Source: Deltaproteobacteria bacterium (GTDB lineage Bacteria; Desulfobacterota; B13-G15; RBG-16-54-18). Taken from it: 64,000 bases of DNA. The stretch spans positions 40,614 to 104,613 of the forward strand of contig JAFGNJ010000024.1 in the NCBI GenBank assembly GCA_016927065.1, written 5' to 3'. A program made the position numbers and the translations under genes. Positions 9,639-17,587 of the stretch are shown piece after piece; the first letter of the stretch is position 1; each line of letters opens with the position of its first letter. The notes under the pieces were generated by a model that ran no database searches, was not told where the DNA came from, and saw only the letters and a list, made by a program, of their open reading frames with translations.

Positions 9639-11234
9639 CTATCTCCGCTGTGCTTTTATCAGAGATCCCCCTTTACGGGTTTCTTTATTAGGCTGCACCT
9701 GTTCTTTCGGATCATGGGTTGTCTTGATTGCCGTTACCTCCGCAGGCAATTTAATGATGATGATTGCCCCTTTTCCTCTTTCGCTCTTCACCTGGATAGT
9801 CCCGTTGTGAGAGTTGATAATCCCATACACCACTGAAAGCCCCAATCCCGTTCCTTTCTCTTTGGAGGTAAAGAAGGGATCGAAGATCTTGGAAATATCT
9901 TTATCATCGATTCCCCCCCCCGTGTCCTTGATCTCCACCTGTACCGCCTTCTTCCGTTTTGTTACCAAAGCAGTATCGACGGTTAAGACACCTCCGTTGG
10001 GCATCGCCTCGCAGGCATTGAGGATGACATTGAGAAAGACTTGCCTCAGCTGGAGTGGGTCGGCCATTATGGGGAGGAGTTGGCCGTATTTTTTTTCTAA
10101 CGTAATCTCTTGCAGTGTTATCTGATTGGCCAGCAGCGAGAGGGCCTCATCGAGCACTTCGTTGATATCTACGTCAGGTTTTAATGCTGGTTCCCGCTGA
10201 CGGGCGAAGTCAAGGAGGTTTCTTACGATCGTGCTGCACCGCTCTGTTTCCCGTTCCATAATCTCTAAATAGGAACGGAACTTGGGTACCTCATCCTTCT
10301 TGATGATGCCATCGCTCAGCTTTCTCTCGATCAGCTTGGTATAGGTCAAGATGCCATTCAGGGGATTGTTTATCTCATGGGCGATGGTGGCGGACAGCTT
10401 TCCAATGGAGGCCAGTTTCTCTGATTGGAGGAGTTGGTATTGGGTTTCTTTGAGTCTCTGGGTCATGGTGTTGAAGGATTTTGCCAATTGACCGATTTCG
10501 TCCTCGGAGCGGGAGGGGATTGCATGGTTGAAGTCTCCTGACGCTACCCTTGTTGTCCCTTCAGCCAATTCCCTGACCGGTCGATAAACCGCCCGTTGGA
10601 TAAATAGAACGATAATGGCGGAAACTGTCAGGATGGTGATGGCCATGAGCAGTATGGTTGTACTCCGAATGCCCCTTATTCTTGTATCAGTTGCGTCGAG
10701 TGAAAGGGAAATATCAAGTACTCCCAAGACCTTCTGATCACGGGGATGGACATGGCAATCGGCGGTATAGCAATCGGGTTCATTGTAGATGGGAGTTATC
10801 ATCCCCAAGATTCGGTATTCATCTGTCATGAAGATTCTGCTTCTCTCGGGGATGGCCAGCCTCTCCAGCGGTTCCTTCTCGGCGTGACATGCGTAGCAGG
10901 CCTCGGCATGTTTGTCTACCATCTGCCCCATTTCTCCCTTGTCTGAGGAAAACATGATGGCCCCTTCTTTGTTGAATATACGTATCTTCTCTATCCCTTC
11001 TTGCGCGCCGATAGTCTCGATGGAGTTATAGAGGGCTTCTCTATAGTTGTGCAGCATGTCGAACCAAAGACTTCTCATTAAGGTACCACTCAATTGTTTG
11101 GCCCCCAAGATGGCTTCATCAAGGAGATGTGCCCGTTGAGCGTTTAAATTAGCGTAGTTAAAGATGCCTATTATAATAACCGTGATGGCCACTACCCAAA
11201 AGATAAGCTTAACACTCAGTTTCCGATATGGCAT
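9639..11234 (-). CDS. Sensor histidine kinase with periplasmic c-type heme motifs
   Basis: 531 residues. TM1 about 8-28, a periplasmic domain about 30-185, TM2 about 192-212, HAMP, HisKA with the phosphoacceptor histidine in IAHEINNPLNG, and HATPase with GTGLGLSVVYGI. The periplasmic domain contains CYACH (113-117) and CYTADCH (155-161), a standard CXXCH and a CX4CH heme c attachment motif, so the sensor probably carries one or two covalent hemes and reports redox state or a gaseous ligand. It sits in one operon with the sigma-54 regulator and next to a cytochrome/NrfD redox module. The ribosome binding site AGGGGA lies in a small palindrome TATCCCCTAGGGATA just upstream. Confidence 0.93.
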   Translation of the reverse strand: MPYRKLSVKLIFWVVAITVIIIGIFNYANLNAQRAHLLDEAILGAKQLSGTLMRSLWFDMLHNYREALYNSIETIGAQEGIEKIRIFNKEGAIMFSSDKGEMGQMVDKHAEACYACHAEKEPLERLAIPERSRIFMTDEYRILGMITPIYNEPDCYTADCHVHPRDQKVLGVLDISLSLDATDTRIRGIRSTTILLMAITILTVSAIIVLFIQRAVYRPVRELAEGTTRVASGDFNHAIPSRSEDEIGQLAKSFNTMTQRLKETQYQLLQSEKLASIGKLSATIAHEINNPLNGILTYTKLIERKLSDGIIKKDEVPKFRSYLEIMERETERCSTIVRNLLDFARQREPALKPDVDINEVLDEALSLLANQITLQEITLEKKYGQLLPIMADPLQLRQVFLNVILNACEAMPNGGVLTVDTALVTKRKKAVQVEIKDTGGGIDDKDISKIFDPFFTSKEKGTGLGLSVVYGIINSHNGTIQVKSERGKGAIIIIKLPAEVTAIKTTHDPKEQVQPNKETRKGGSLIKAQRR

Positions 11235-11505
11235 CTGATATCCCCTAGGGATAAGAATATCATATTAATGTATTAAAGTCACGGGATGAGTTCTGAATGC
11301 ATGCACGGAAGCTTTACTCGTAGTATCAACTCCCTTAATGACATTAAGATAAGAGGTTTCTCAGCTTATGAAGAAAAACAATGTATTCTCTTCAAGAGCA
11401 AAGAAATCATATGATGATCAAATACCTGTAGCAACTCACGATAGATCTTGTGATGAAATCACCGTAAAAATCACATGAGCGAAGGTTGGAAGCTATACAA
11501 AGGCC

Positions 11506-11886
11506 CTACTTTTTATTCTTCTTTTCATGGCAATCAGTACATCCCACCGGGCCGCTCTCTATTTCTTGATGGCAACCAAGACACTGTCGATGATAGGCAC
11601 CTTTAAGCCCTAATCTTGGGCCTTCCTGAGCAGGGTCATAGTGATAGACGATTATAGGTTCATGGCATTCTCCACACGAAGGGGTAGTTCCCTCTGGGCT
11701 ATGATGATGGCAGCTGGCACAATCGCCGGCCATCTCGGCATGATACCCGTGTGAAAATTCGACCGGCCCATATCGTTTGGATAAGAGGTCTAAGGTGATG
11801 ATCTCCGGCGCATCCGTAGGGTATGCCAGGGTAATGAATAAGAAGATGCTCACACATAGCATGGAAAGTACGGTCAATCTCATCAT
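11506..11886 (-). CDS. Tetraheme cytochrome c (cytochrome c3-like), periplasmic
   Basis: 126 residues when started at the ATG at 11886, which has a clear AAGGAGGT at 6 bp; a longer frame to 11946 lacks such a site. Signal peptide MMRLTVLSMLCVSIFLFITLA. Four CXXCH motifs: CASCH, CGECH, CLGCH and CTDCH, with extra histidines (HHH after the first) that can act as distal ligands. It follows the NrfD-type membrane gene by 74 bp and probably passes electrons between that membrane module and periplasmic partners. The sequence is short for classical Hmc cytochromes, so this is a compact version or a distinct family. Confidence 0.88.
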   Translation of the reverse strand: MMRLTVLSMLCVSIFLFITLAYPTDAPEIITLDLLSKRYGPVEFSHGYHAEMAGDCASCHHHSPEGTTPSCGECHEPIIVYHYDPAQEGPRLGLKGAYHRQCLGCHQEIESGPVGCTDCHEKKNKK

Positions 11887-11960
11887 CGCTTTACCTCCTT
11901 GTGCACAGATGATTTTTTTGCTTGCATACCATCCGATATCAAACAAGCCCTTACAGTCCT

Positions 11961-13205
11961 TTATGCTGCATGTCTGTCCTCTTTAATAGTCCATGCAGGC
12001 GGCTTCCGGTATACTGCCATCCTGTGGACGATCCACCGAAATACCCAGATATGCGCAAAGACAATAGTGAGGGCCATTACGACCTCTTGCCATGAAGGAA
12101 TGTATCTTTCGCTTAAGGGTACATACCATTTGTAGGCGATAAAGACATAATTACACCTATTGATGATAATCCCGGCCATGGTGAGAATAGCGGCCATACG
12201 GATGATCTTTATATTTCTATCTCGGAAACCCCGTAAGAAGAGTATGCAGGGAATGAGGGTGAGGCCAACTACCTCTGTCAGATACCAGTAACCCATGGGA
12301 GTAGCTATCAAAGACCAATTGGCCCCATGTATCAGGACGAGGGCTTTTAGAAAGAGATAGACGAACATCACCGCTGCGCATGTCTTGCCAAGACCAAGAA
12401 CAATATCGTCATAAGACCTTCGAAAGTCATCGGTGAGCTGATTGCCGAAGACACGGGTACTTATGGTTCCTTCAAAGATGACCATAGAAAGTCCTGCAAA
12501 AACACTGGAGACCAAAAATAGTACTGGGATAAACTCGGTATACCAGAGGGGGTGGATATTGGGTTTTGCCATCATAACCAGTGCTCCCAGACCTGATTGA
12601 TGAAGAGTCGAGAGGGTGATACCGAAGATTACGGCTCCGAGGGTAAAAGAATGGAGTATCTTTCTGATTTTCTTCAGCCCTAGCCACTCAGCAAAGGCTG
12701 GGGAGAATTCGATAAATTCAGCTATCATATAGAGCAAAAAATGCCAGGCCACGAGGAAAAGAACGGAGTTTACCCCGAATTTGTTCCCGATGAGCGGATT
12801 TACAATGTTCCACCAGCGGCCTAGATCAAGAAAGATAGCGCCCGCATAAAAGACATAGGCGAGGAAACCGTTGAGGATCGTCGCCCGTATGATGGGATGG
12901 TATTTTTCAGATCGCAGGATATAGACGACGAAGGTGAGGACATAGGCCCCCCCTGCAAAGGCAACACCCACCATGACGTTGAAACCAATCCATATGCCCC
13001 AGGGGAAGCCGGGGGCCTCGGTGACAACCGAACCTAACCCATTGATAAGGCGATATACGACGAGGATTATCCCGAGGGCCAGGATAGGGGCAGTAATAAT
13101 GTTAAAGGGCGTAAAGATTTTGCCCCGTGGTTTTAGCTCAGCGATAATGAAAGCTATGAAATCCTTCAGCGTCCTTTTCTGCAGTGGTGTTTGTTTATCT
13201 GTCAT
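11961..13205 (-). CDS. NrfD/HybB-family polytopic quinone-reactive membrane subunit
   Basis: 414 residues with about ten hydrophobic helices. Membrane anchor that oxidises or reduces menaquinone in complexes such as Hyb, Hmc, Psr and Nrf. Family features are the long first loop with FPWGIWIGFNVMVGVAFAGGAY after TM1 and W/H-rich loops at LHQSGLGALVMMA. It lies between the 4Fe-4S protein (25 bp upstream) and the tetraheme cytochrome, so the three most likely form one membrane-bound quinone:cytochrome c oxidoreductase. HybB is the closest named relative I recognise; no catalytic hydrogenase subunit is present here. Confidence 0.9.
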   Translation of the reverse strand: MTDKQTPLQKRTLKDFIAFIIAELKPRGKIFTPFNIITAPILALGIILVVYRLINGLGSVVTEAPGFPWGIWIGFNVMVGVAFAGGAYVLTFVVYILRSEKYHPIIRATILNGFLAYVFYAGAIFLDLGRWWNIVNPLIGNKFGVNSVLFLVAWHFLLYMIAEFIEFSPAFAEWLGLKKIRKILHSFTLGAVIFGITLSTLHQSGLGALVMMAKPNIHPLWYTEFIPVLFLVSSVFAGLSMVIFEGTISTRVFGNQLTDDFRRSYDDIVLGLGKTCAAVMFVYLFLKALVLIHGANWSLIATPMGYWYLTEVVGLTLIPCILFLRGFRDRNIKIIRMAAILTMAGIIINRCNYVFIAYKWYVPLSERYIPSWQEVVMALTIVFAHIWVFRWIVHRMAVYRKPPAWTIKEDRHAA

Positions 13206-13229
13206 CGCAGCCTCCTTTTTTTCGTAGTT

Positions 13230-14087
13230 TCAATCCTCTTCCTTCTGTGTAGCACGGTGGACGCCGAGCAGAAAGGCTGGCCACAAGACGAAGATAATGG
13301 GAACGGCGTAGAGGAATCCTGTGCTCAATTCAGGGAGAGAGGTCGTTCCGAGGTCCGTACGAAAACCAAGCTGTTCAAACGGTACTGCGGAAAGGTACAT
13401 AACGGAGGTACCACCCACTTCGGTTTCTCCGTAAATGTGGTGAACATAGCGATCGGGATGCTGATAAATTCGTGTCCTGGCCTCTTCTAAGAGCTCTCTC
13501 CTGGTGCCAAAGACTAAGGCCTCGGTTGGACAGGCCTCAACGCAGGCGGGTATCTCTCCCTTAACGAGCCGTTTATCCCAGCAGAGTAAACACTTTCTGA
13601 TTCGAGGCGTAGGACTATGGGTTTCAAGCACCGCCTTCTCAAAGGGGCACGAAAATGCGCACATCTTGCAACCCATACAGTTTTCCGCCCACGTAACAGG
13701 GCCTTCTTCTTCTTTCTTCATCGCTTTCACGAGGCATGCCGCTACACACGCGGGTTGATTACAATGCATGCACCGCTTCACGGCATATACGGTCCCTTTA
13801 TCCGTTTCATAGCGATTGACGACCGTCCACTGAGTTTCTGTTGTGCGCCTCTCTTCTTTAAATACAGAGTCATCCTCGATATCAGGAATCGGAAGATCGT
13901 ATGTTTCTGCACACGCCAACTCACAACTGCGGCACCCAATGCACCGGGTGGTGTCGATGAGGATACTGAGAAACTCTGTTTCCTCAGCAACTCCTTGAGC
14001 ATTAAGTCTACCTGGTGCTAGGATACCACCACACGTCATCCCTGCCATTCCGATTCCGATCCTTTTGAGAAATGTTCTCCTATCCAT
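13230..14087 (-). CDS. Tat-exported 4Fe-4S ferredoxin-type subunit with C-terminal membrane anchor (HybA/HmcB-like)
   Basis: 285 residues. A twin-arginine signal RRTFLKRIGIG starts the protein. Four cysteine clusters follow: CIGCRSCELAC, CMHCNQPACVAAC, CMGCKMCAFSC and CLLCWD...CVEACP, enough for four cubane clusters. A single C-terminal helix (VPIIFVLWPAFLLGV) matches HybA. It would carry electrons on the periplasmic side between the NrfD-type subunit and the tetraheme cytochrome encoded downstream. The start ATG has AAGGAGG at 8 bp. First large gene of the redox operon. Confidence 0.92.
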   Translation of the reverse strand: MDRRTFLKRIGIGMAGMTCGGILAPGRLNAQGVAEETEFLSILIDTTRCIGCRSCELACAETYDLPIPDIEDDSVFKEERRTTETQWTVVNRYETDKGTVYAVKRCMHCNQPACVAACLVKAMKKEEEGPVTWAENCMGCKMCAFSCPFEKAVLETHSPTPRIRKCLLCWDKRLVKGEIPACVEACPTEALVFGTRRELLEEARTRIYQHPDRYVHHIYGETEVGGTSVMYLSAVPFEQLGFRTDLGTTSLPELSTGFLYAVPIIFVLWPAFLLGVHRATQKEED

Positions 14088-14100
14088 GAGCGTTCCTCCT

Positions 14101-14184
14101 TCAGTTTTTCGTCAAAAGGTTCAGGACTTTCTTTTTGCAACGAAAGATTTTTCTTCCTTTGGTGTGGTTGCCACCCTCGGCCAT
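14101..14184 (-). CDS. Possible 27-residue micro-protein MAEGGN... upstream of the FeS gene
   Basis: An ATG at 14184 has AAGGGAG at 5 bp and opens a 27-codon frame ending 13 bp before the 4Fe-4S gene. It is basic and lysine rich after MAEGG. The in-frame codons before the ATG read KGVT, so the stretch GVTMAEGG resembles GLTMADGG in the small membrane protein at 15.4 kb and GITMSDGG in the protein at 15.7 kb. It may be a real small protein, a leader peptide, or a decayed copy of the 15.4 kb gene tail. A second frame from 14258 (45 codons, start after AAAGGG) overlaps it and is equally unproven. Confidence 0.3.
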   Translation of the reverse strand: MAEGGNHTKGRKIFRCKKKVLNLLTKN

Positions 14185-14416
14185 AGTAACTCCCTTGTAT
14201 GTGTTAGGGTCGAATCATTGGTAATCTTCAATCGCTGATCACCATGTTTCTTAAGCATCTAAAGCCCTTTCAAATGGTTTGTAATAGGGGGAAAAAGGCG
14301 GTGCAGGAGGTGTAGGCGATAAGGCCCCCTCCCGCCCCGAAAGCGATGGTTGTTTGGTCTCGTGGTAATGTTCCCTGATAAGGCGATCCTTCCCTCCCTC
14401 GTCGAGCATATATCAG

Positions 14417-14494
14417 GGCAACGAATTTGCCCCGCATTGTATGCTATTTTTTTTCTTTGAACAAGCCTTTTTTGTGTAATATGTTATTAAACAT
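14417..14494 (-). promoter_or_regulatory. Candidate sigma-54 promoter and upstream activator site for the FeS-NrfD-cytochrome operon
   Basis: On the minus strand GGGCAAATTCGTTGCC (14418-14433) has the GG-N10-GC spacing of -24/-12 promoters, although the -24 box is imperfect. About 65 bp upstream of it, 14481-14494 reads ATGTTATTAAACAT, a palindrome that contains TTATTAAACA, the core of sites found before the 16.6 kb operon. The leader to the FeS gene would be over 300 nt. Apart from the micro-ORF, the interval 14185-14562 shows no gene. Confidence 0.35.
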
Positions 14495-14562
14495 ATTTTC
14501 TTTCTGGGATATATTATTTATCGTAATACTTTTTTGTATTATCGATAATTTTCAAAATAATA

Positions 14563-14597
14563 GGGGCAAACCCTCGTTTTTTTTGGGGGTTGCCCCC
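14563..14597 (-). terminator. Intrinsic terminator ending the GcvH-like operon
   Basis: GGGGCAA (14563-14569) pairs with TTGCCCC (14590-14596), extended by CCC/GGG after one mismatch. On the minus strand it is followed by TATTATTTT. It lies 22 bp past the stop of the gene at 14619 and separates that operon from the FeS-NrfD-cytochrome operon. Confidence 0.65.
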
Positions 14598-14618
14598 ATG
14601 AGATGACGCTCTTGTTAG

Positions 14619-15314
14619 CTATTCTTGTGTCAGAAGAAATTCGCTCGCCATCTTATCCCATGCATCGGGAGAAAGGGCCTTGGCAATGCCTGTTATGGGA
14701 ATACCACCATCCTGATATACGACCCCAACTTCACCGCCCATGCGCTCCCGGAGTGCATCCGCCGTTTTCTCCATCCATGCTGTTGCCAGTTTACCTGTCA
14801 AGAGGTTTTTTACCGTTGCACGTTTGTTTTCGGGTTTGACTATCATAAGCCATCCCTTTCCGTAGGGATCCTGATTGACTAGGTCTGGGTTTTTTGCGAT
14901 ATCTTTATTCACTGCCACGATATCGCCGGTTACAGGCGAGAGCATAGTAATCGTTTTTGCATCAATCCCCAGTTTCCATCCAACATCGCCCTGCTCAATA
15001 CGCGAACCAACCTTTGGAAGACTTATCCTATTGGACTTGCCCACAAGTCTCTGAGCGAAATCGTCTACACCGACCTTGACCAATTCAGCACCCTGTGGCA
15101 TGACCCACGTATGTCCCTGATGGTAGAACAATCCCTCTGGGAGAGAGAACCATTGAGCAACCGACGCCATAGCCCTTCTGACCGCTTCAATACCTGACCG
15201 CGCAGGCACACGTAAAAATCTCCAGAAGGGGACAATGATTATGAGAAAACCGATCACGAGAAGATATTCAATACCTTTCGTCGCAAAGATGTCAACGTAA
15301 GTGAAACCTTCCAT
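14619..15314 (-). CDS. Membrane-anchored GcvH-fold (lipoyl-domain-like) protein without the lipoyl lysine
   Basis: 231 residues. One N-terminal helix (about 16-31) is followed by a GcvH-like domain: FYHQGHTWVMPQG, VKVGVDDFAQRLVG, SPVTGDIVAVN and DPYGKGWLMIV match the H-protein order. At the position of the lipoylated lysine (eight residues before the Pro of SPVTG) there is alanine, with a lysine one residue later. So normal lipoylation is doubtful. The C-terminus GVVYQDGGIPITGIAKAL shares a (T/Y)x(D/E)GG tail with its neighbours. Third gene of an operon after the genes at 15.7 and 15.4 kb; function unknown, probably linked to the adjacent redox genes. Confidence 0.8.
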   Translation of the reverse strand: MEGFTYVDIFATKGIEYLLVIGFLIIIVPFWRFLRVPARSGIEAVRRAMASVAQWFSLPEGLFYHQGHTWVMPQGAELVKVGVDDFAQRLVGKSNRISLPKVGSRIEQGDVGWKLGIDAKTITMLSPVTGDIVAVNKDIAKNPDLVNQDPYGKGWLMIVKPENKRATVKNLLTGKLATAWMEKTADALRERMGGEVGVVYQDGGIPITGIAKALSPDAWDKMASEFLLTQE

Positions 15315-15377
15315 AACTACACCTCCTTATGATGTTTTTGTGCCGCTACTCCTAGTTCAGTATGAGGTACGAGATCG

Positions 15378-15647
15378 TTATCGTTTGCTCTTACTCTTAC
15401 GGGACTTTTTCTTGATGCGGTCGCCGCCATCAGCCATGGTGAGCCCCAGTCGAGCATGAGGGGACAGGATATAACCACGCTGGACATCCTTTATTCGCTG
15501 TTCGCCGTAGTGCTTGAGTACCTGGAGCCCGCCGCCGATGGTCCTCGCGAAGGGGTAAAACGTAATGTAGATGGCATAGGCCAAAATGGCTATGCCCAAA
15601 ACAACCCCTACGCTTACCAATACTATGGTAGTAATGGTCGCTAACAT
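15378..15647 (-). CDS. Small single-helix membrane protein, family A (paralog at 56.5 kb)
   Basis: 89 residues: an N-terminal helix, then AYAIYITFYPFARTIGGG, an amphipathic stretch, GLTMADGG and a very basic tail KKKSRKSKSKR. The protein at 56526-56795 has the same layout and the matching core YGIYITFYPLTKTVKGG. No function is known to me. The gene sits between the two GcvH-like genes (17 bp after the first), behind a sigma-54-like promoter, and could be a small subunit or tether of a membrane assembly. AGGAGG precedes the start. Confidence 0.8.
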   Translation of the reverse strand: MLATITTIVLVSVGVVLGIAILAYAIYITFYPFARTIGGGLQVLKHYGEQRIKDVQRGYILSPHARLGLTMADGGDRIKKKSRKSKSKR

Positions 15648-15664
15648 GGCTCATTCCTCCTTTC

Positions 15665-16582
15665 TTAATTTTCCAAAAAGGTCTTTATTAGTATGCCCCA
15701 CTGGCTCTGAGTGACGACGTCCCGCAGGGTGTCTATCAACTGCCCGCCATCACTCATGGTAATCCCGATCTCCGTTTCCAGTACACCGTGGAGCCGATCT
15801 ATCTCATCCTCCAACCACCTGCGTGCACCAGGGGTTGCTATAAACCCTTCTCCCCCTTGTTCCAGACGGTCTAATTCCGCTTCGGCTAGGCGCAACTCCA
15901 CCAACCATCCCGCACCATAGGGATCGGTATTGATCAAAGACGTATCCCGACGAACCTCCTCATTGGCATTCATCAAGGTGCCGGAAAGGGGGGAGGCAAT
16001 TTCGGCCGTGCCGTGGGAACAACGTATCCGAAGAAGGGGTTTATTGCGCTCCACATGTTCCTTACGCCTCGGGAAACTAATTTTGTCTATATCCCCCAAC
16101 AGCCACTGGCCAAAGTCATCCAGTCCCAGCCGTACCTTTCCGTTGACTCGCTGCAGCCAGAGATGGCCGCGGTGATAATAGACTGTATCATCCAAAAGAA
16201 AACCTCGCACCGTCATTGTCTCACCGGAGGCTCTATCACCCTGAGCGATCTGGCAATAGGCAGGACAATCGATGTAGGCCTCAGTGGTACAGGGACACTC
16301 CAGCTTGAAGGCGCTGGACGGTATCATTTTCTTCACCGGATAGACCTCACAAAAAAGAACCTCCTCTACTTCCAAATAGGGACAGACCTTCTTATTACTG
16401 GAATGACCAGAAAGCCGCTCAGCATCTTTAGCACGATAGACAGGACAGGTAAGATGTTCCTCTTTTATACAGATATTGTCCTGGTGATAGAGTCGATCGT
16501 AAGGAAGCATCTTCCTGACGGGGAAGCCCTTGCAAAAGGCCATCTTCTCATCTTTTAAAAAAGGACAATATGTTTCCATCAT
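15665..16582 (-). CDS. Tandem four-cysteine modules fused to a GcvH-like domain lacking the lipoyl lysine
   Basis: 305 residues. Two N-terminal repeats each carry four cysteines with nearly equal spacing (C6, C17, C38, C46 and C67, C78, C98, C106) and the shared words CPxL, YPVKKMxP and CPxY; they may bind metal or Fe-S. A GcvH-like domain follows from about 125 to 240 (YYHRGHLWLQ, VRLGLDDFGQWLLG, SPLSGTLMNANEEV, DPYGAGWLVEL). The lipoyl-lysine position is histidine. The tail contains GITMSDGGQLID. First gene after the sigma-54 promoter at 16.6 kb. I know no assigned function. Confidence 0.78.
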   Translation of the reverse strand: MMETYCPFLKDEKMAFCKGFPVRKMLPYDRLYHQDNICIKEEHLTCPVYRAKDAERLSGHSSNKKVCPYLEVEEVLFCEVYPVKKMIPSSAFKLECPCTTEAYIDCPAYCQIAQGDRASGETMTVRGFLLDDTVYYHRGHLWLQRVNGKVRLGLDDFGQWLLGDIDKISFPRRKEHVERNKPLLRIRCSHGTAEIASPLSGTLMNANEEVRRDTSLINTDPYGAGWLVELRLAEAELDRLEQGGEGFIATPGARRWLEDEIDRLHGVLETEIGITMSDGGQLIDTLRDVVTQSQWGILIKTFLEN

Positions 16583-16611
16583 AATCCCTCTATCTTTTCT
16601 TATTTATTAAA

Positions 16612-16630
16612 CAGCATTTTTCATGCCATA
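16612..16630 (-). promoter_or_regulatory. Sigma-54 (-24/-12) promoter of the GcvH-like operon
   Basis: On the minus strand TATGGCATGAAAAATGCTG has GG at 16627-16626 and GC at 16615-16614, ten bases apart. It matches the TGGCAY-N5-TTGC class apart from ATGC for TTGC. The first gene starts 30 bp downstream. The neighbouring operon encodes a sigma-54 activator with a kinase. Confidence 0.65.
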
Positions 16631-16666
16631 AAAAAATACCACCAAGAAATTTTTTAAGTAGCTTAA

Positions 16667-16803
16667 TTTATTAAACATTTTATGATAGTGATCGGAAGCT
16701 GCCTTGCTCCTCTATCAAAAATTTGTTTAATATTTAAACAAAAAGACCTTTTATTTTATAATGTATTGTTTTTATTATGGTTTATATGTTGATTAATTAA
16801 ACA
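16667..16803. promoter_or_regulatory. Cluster of TTTATTAAACA-type sites, likely enhancer for the sigma-54 promoter
   Basis: TTTATTAAACA occurs at 16667-16677 (also at 16603-16613 over the -12 box). TGTTTAATATTTAAACA at 16724-16740 is a perfect 7+7 palindrome with a TAT centre containing TATTAAACA in reverse. TTAATTAAACA lies at 16793-16803. The palindrome is about 118 bp upstream of the -12 box, a normal enhancer distance. The rest of 16583-16842 is AT rich and holds no gene. Confidence 0.5.
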
Positions 16804-16842
16804 AGCTTTGAGTGTTGATTCAACATATCTTGGTCTGGGCGC

Positions 16843-17412
16843 TTACTGTCCTTTTTGGCTGCGTCGCAGTAGCTCGTTACACCCTTCACAAAAGGTGGAA
16901 CCTTTTGCATCTACGTCGGCGATATTGTTGGCCACGGACATCACACACTCCCTGAGAGAGCAGTGGATGAGTCCAAAGGTATGTCCTAATTCATGTTTTA
17001 TTTCCTTGATCAGTCTTCTCTGCAGAAGGGCTTGATTGGGCGGCAGGCCGTAAAACTCCTGTTGCAGGCGGGCGAATGAGACGATTCCCACGTTTCCATC
17101 CAACTGCGCCTCGCCGAAGACAAAGGTTAAAATCGGTATGAAGAGATCATGGGAGATGATACCGATCATCTTCGAGGCATCGGCAGGGAGCTCGTCCAAC
17201 ATCTCCTTGAGGATCTTGGTAGAGTGATATTGTTTGCGACTCGGGTCGTAGAAATTTTCCGGATTAATCGTGCTCCGTGAAATTTTTGTCGCGGACCTAA
17301 ACTCTTTCCTTATAGTCTCCTCCACTTCTCTGAGGCCTATCACGGTATCCGCCTCTCCGATTATGTGGATATCAATATACGTGTCCTTTTTCATATATGG
17401 TGAAAATATCAT
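16843..17412 (-). CDS. amzA: Archaemetzincin-type zinc metalloprotease
   Basis: 189 residues, normal for the archaemetzincin (AmzA) family. The extended zinc motif HELGHTFGLIHCSLRECVMS gives three zinc-ligating histidines, the catalytic glutamate and the first family cysteines, and CEGC near the C-terminus completes the four-cysteine second zinc site typical of the family. No signal peptide is apparent, so it is probably cytosolic. The substrate in bacteria is unknown. It stands alone, divergent from the 13-heme cytochrome gene and upstream of the sigma-54 operon. Confidence 0.92.
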   Translation of the reverse strand: MIFSPYMKKDTYIDIHIIGEADTVIGLREVEETIRKEFRSATKISRSTINPENFYDPSRKQYHSTKILKEMLDELPADASKMIGIISHDLFIPILTFVFGEAQLDGNVGIVSFARLQQEFYGLPPNQALLQRRLIKEIKHELGHTFGLIHCSLRECVMSVANNIADVDAKGSTFCEGCNELLRRSQKGQ

Positions 17413-17515
17413 GGTATAGGGAGGGGTTCAAGGGTGTTTTCCGGCACGGCAGAGGGGGCCTCAGCGCGGCGCATCACCAAGAGGCCTTGTTCTCTCAGTG
17501 CTTTTAAAGTTTATC

Positions 17516-17544
17516 TTGACAATGAGGGAGCATTTTGTTACAAA
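17516..17544 (+). promoter_or_regulatory. Sigma-70-type promoter of the 13-heme cytochrome operon
   Basis: TTGACA at 17516-17521, a 17-bp spacer, and TACAAA at 17539-17544. It lies upstream of the ATG at 17588 but downstream of an in-frame GTG at 17498, which argues for the later start. Confidence 0.55.
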
Positions 17545-17587
17545 ACGCACAAGCTTTACAGTAGAAACTTATAGGGGAAGTAAAAAA

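Noticed and set aside
17498..17587. GTG start for a longer 13-heme cytochrome
   Set aside because: A consensus promoter lies between this codon and the ATG at 17588, which has a good ribosome binding site and gives a normal signal peptide.
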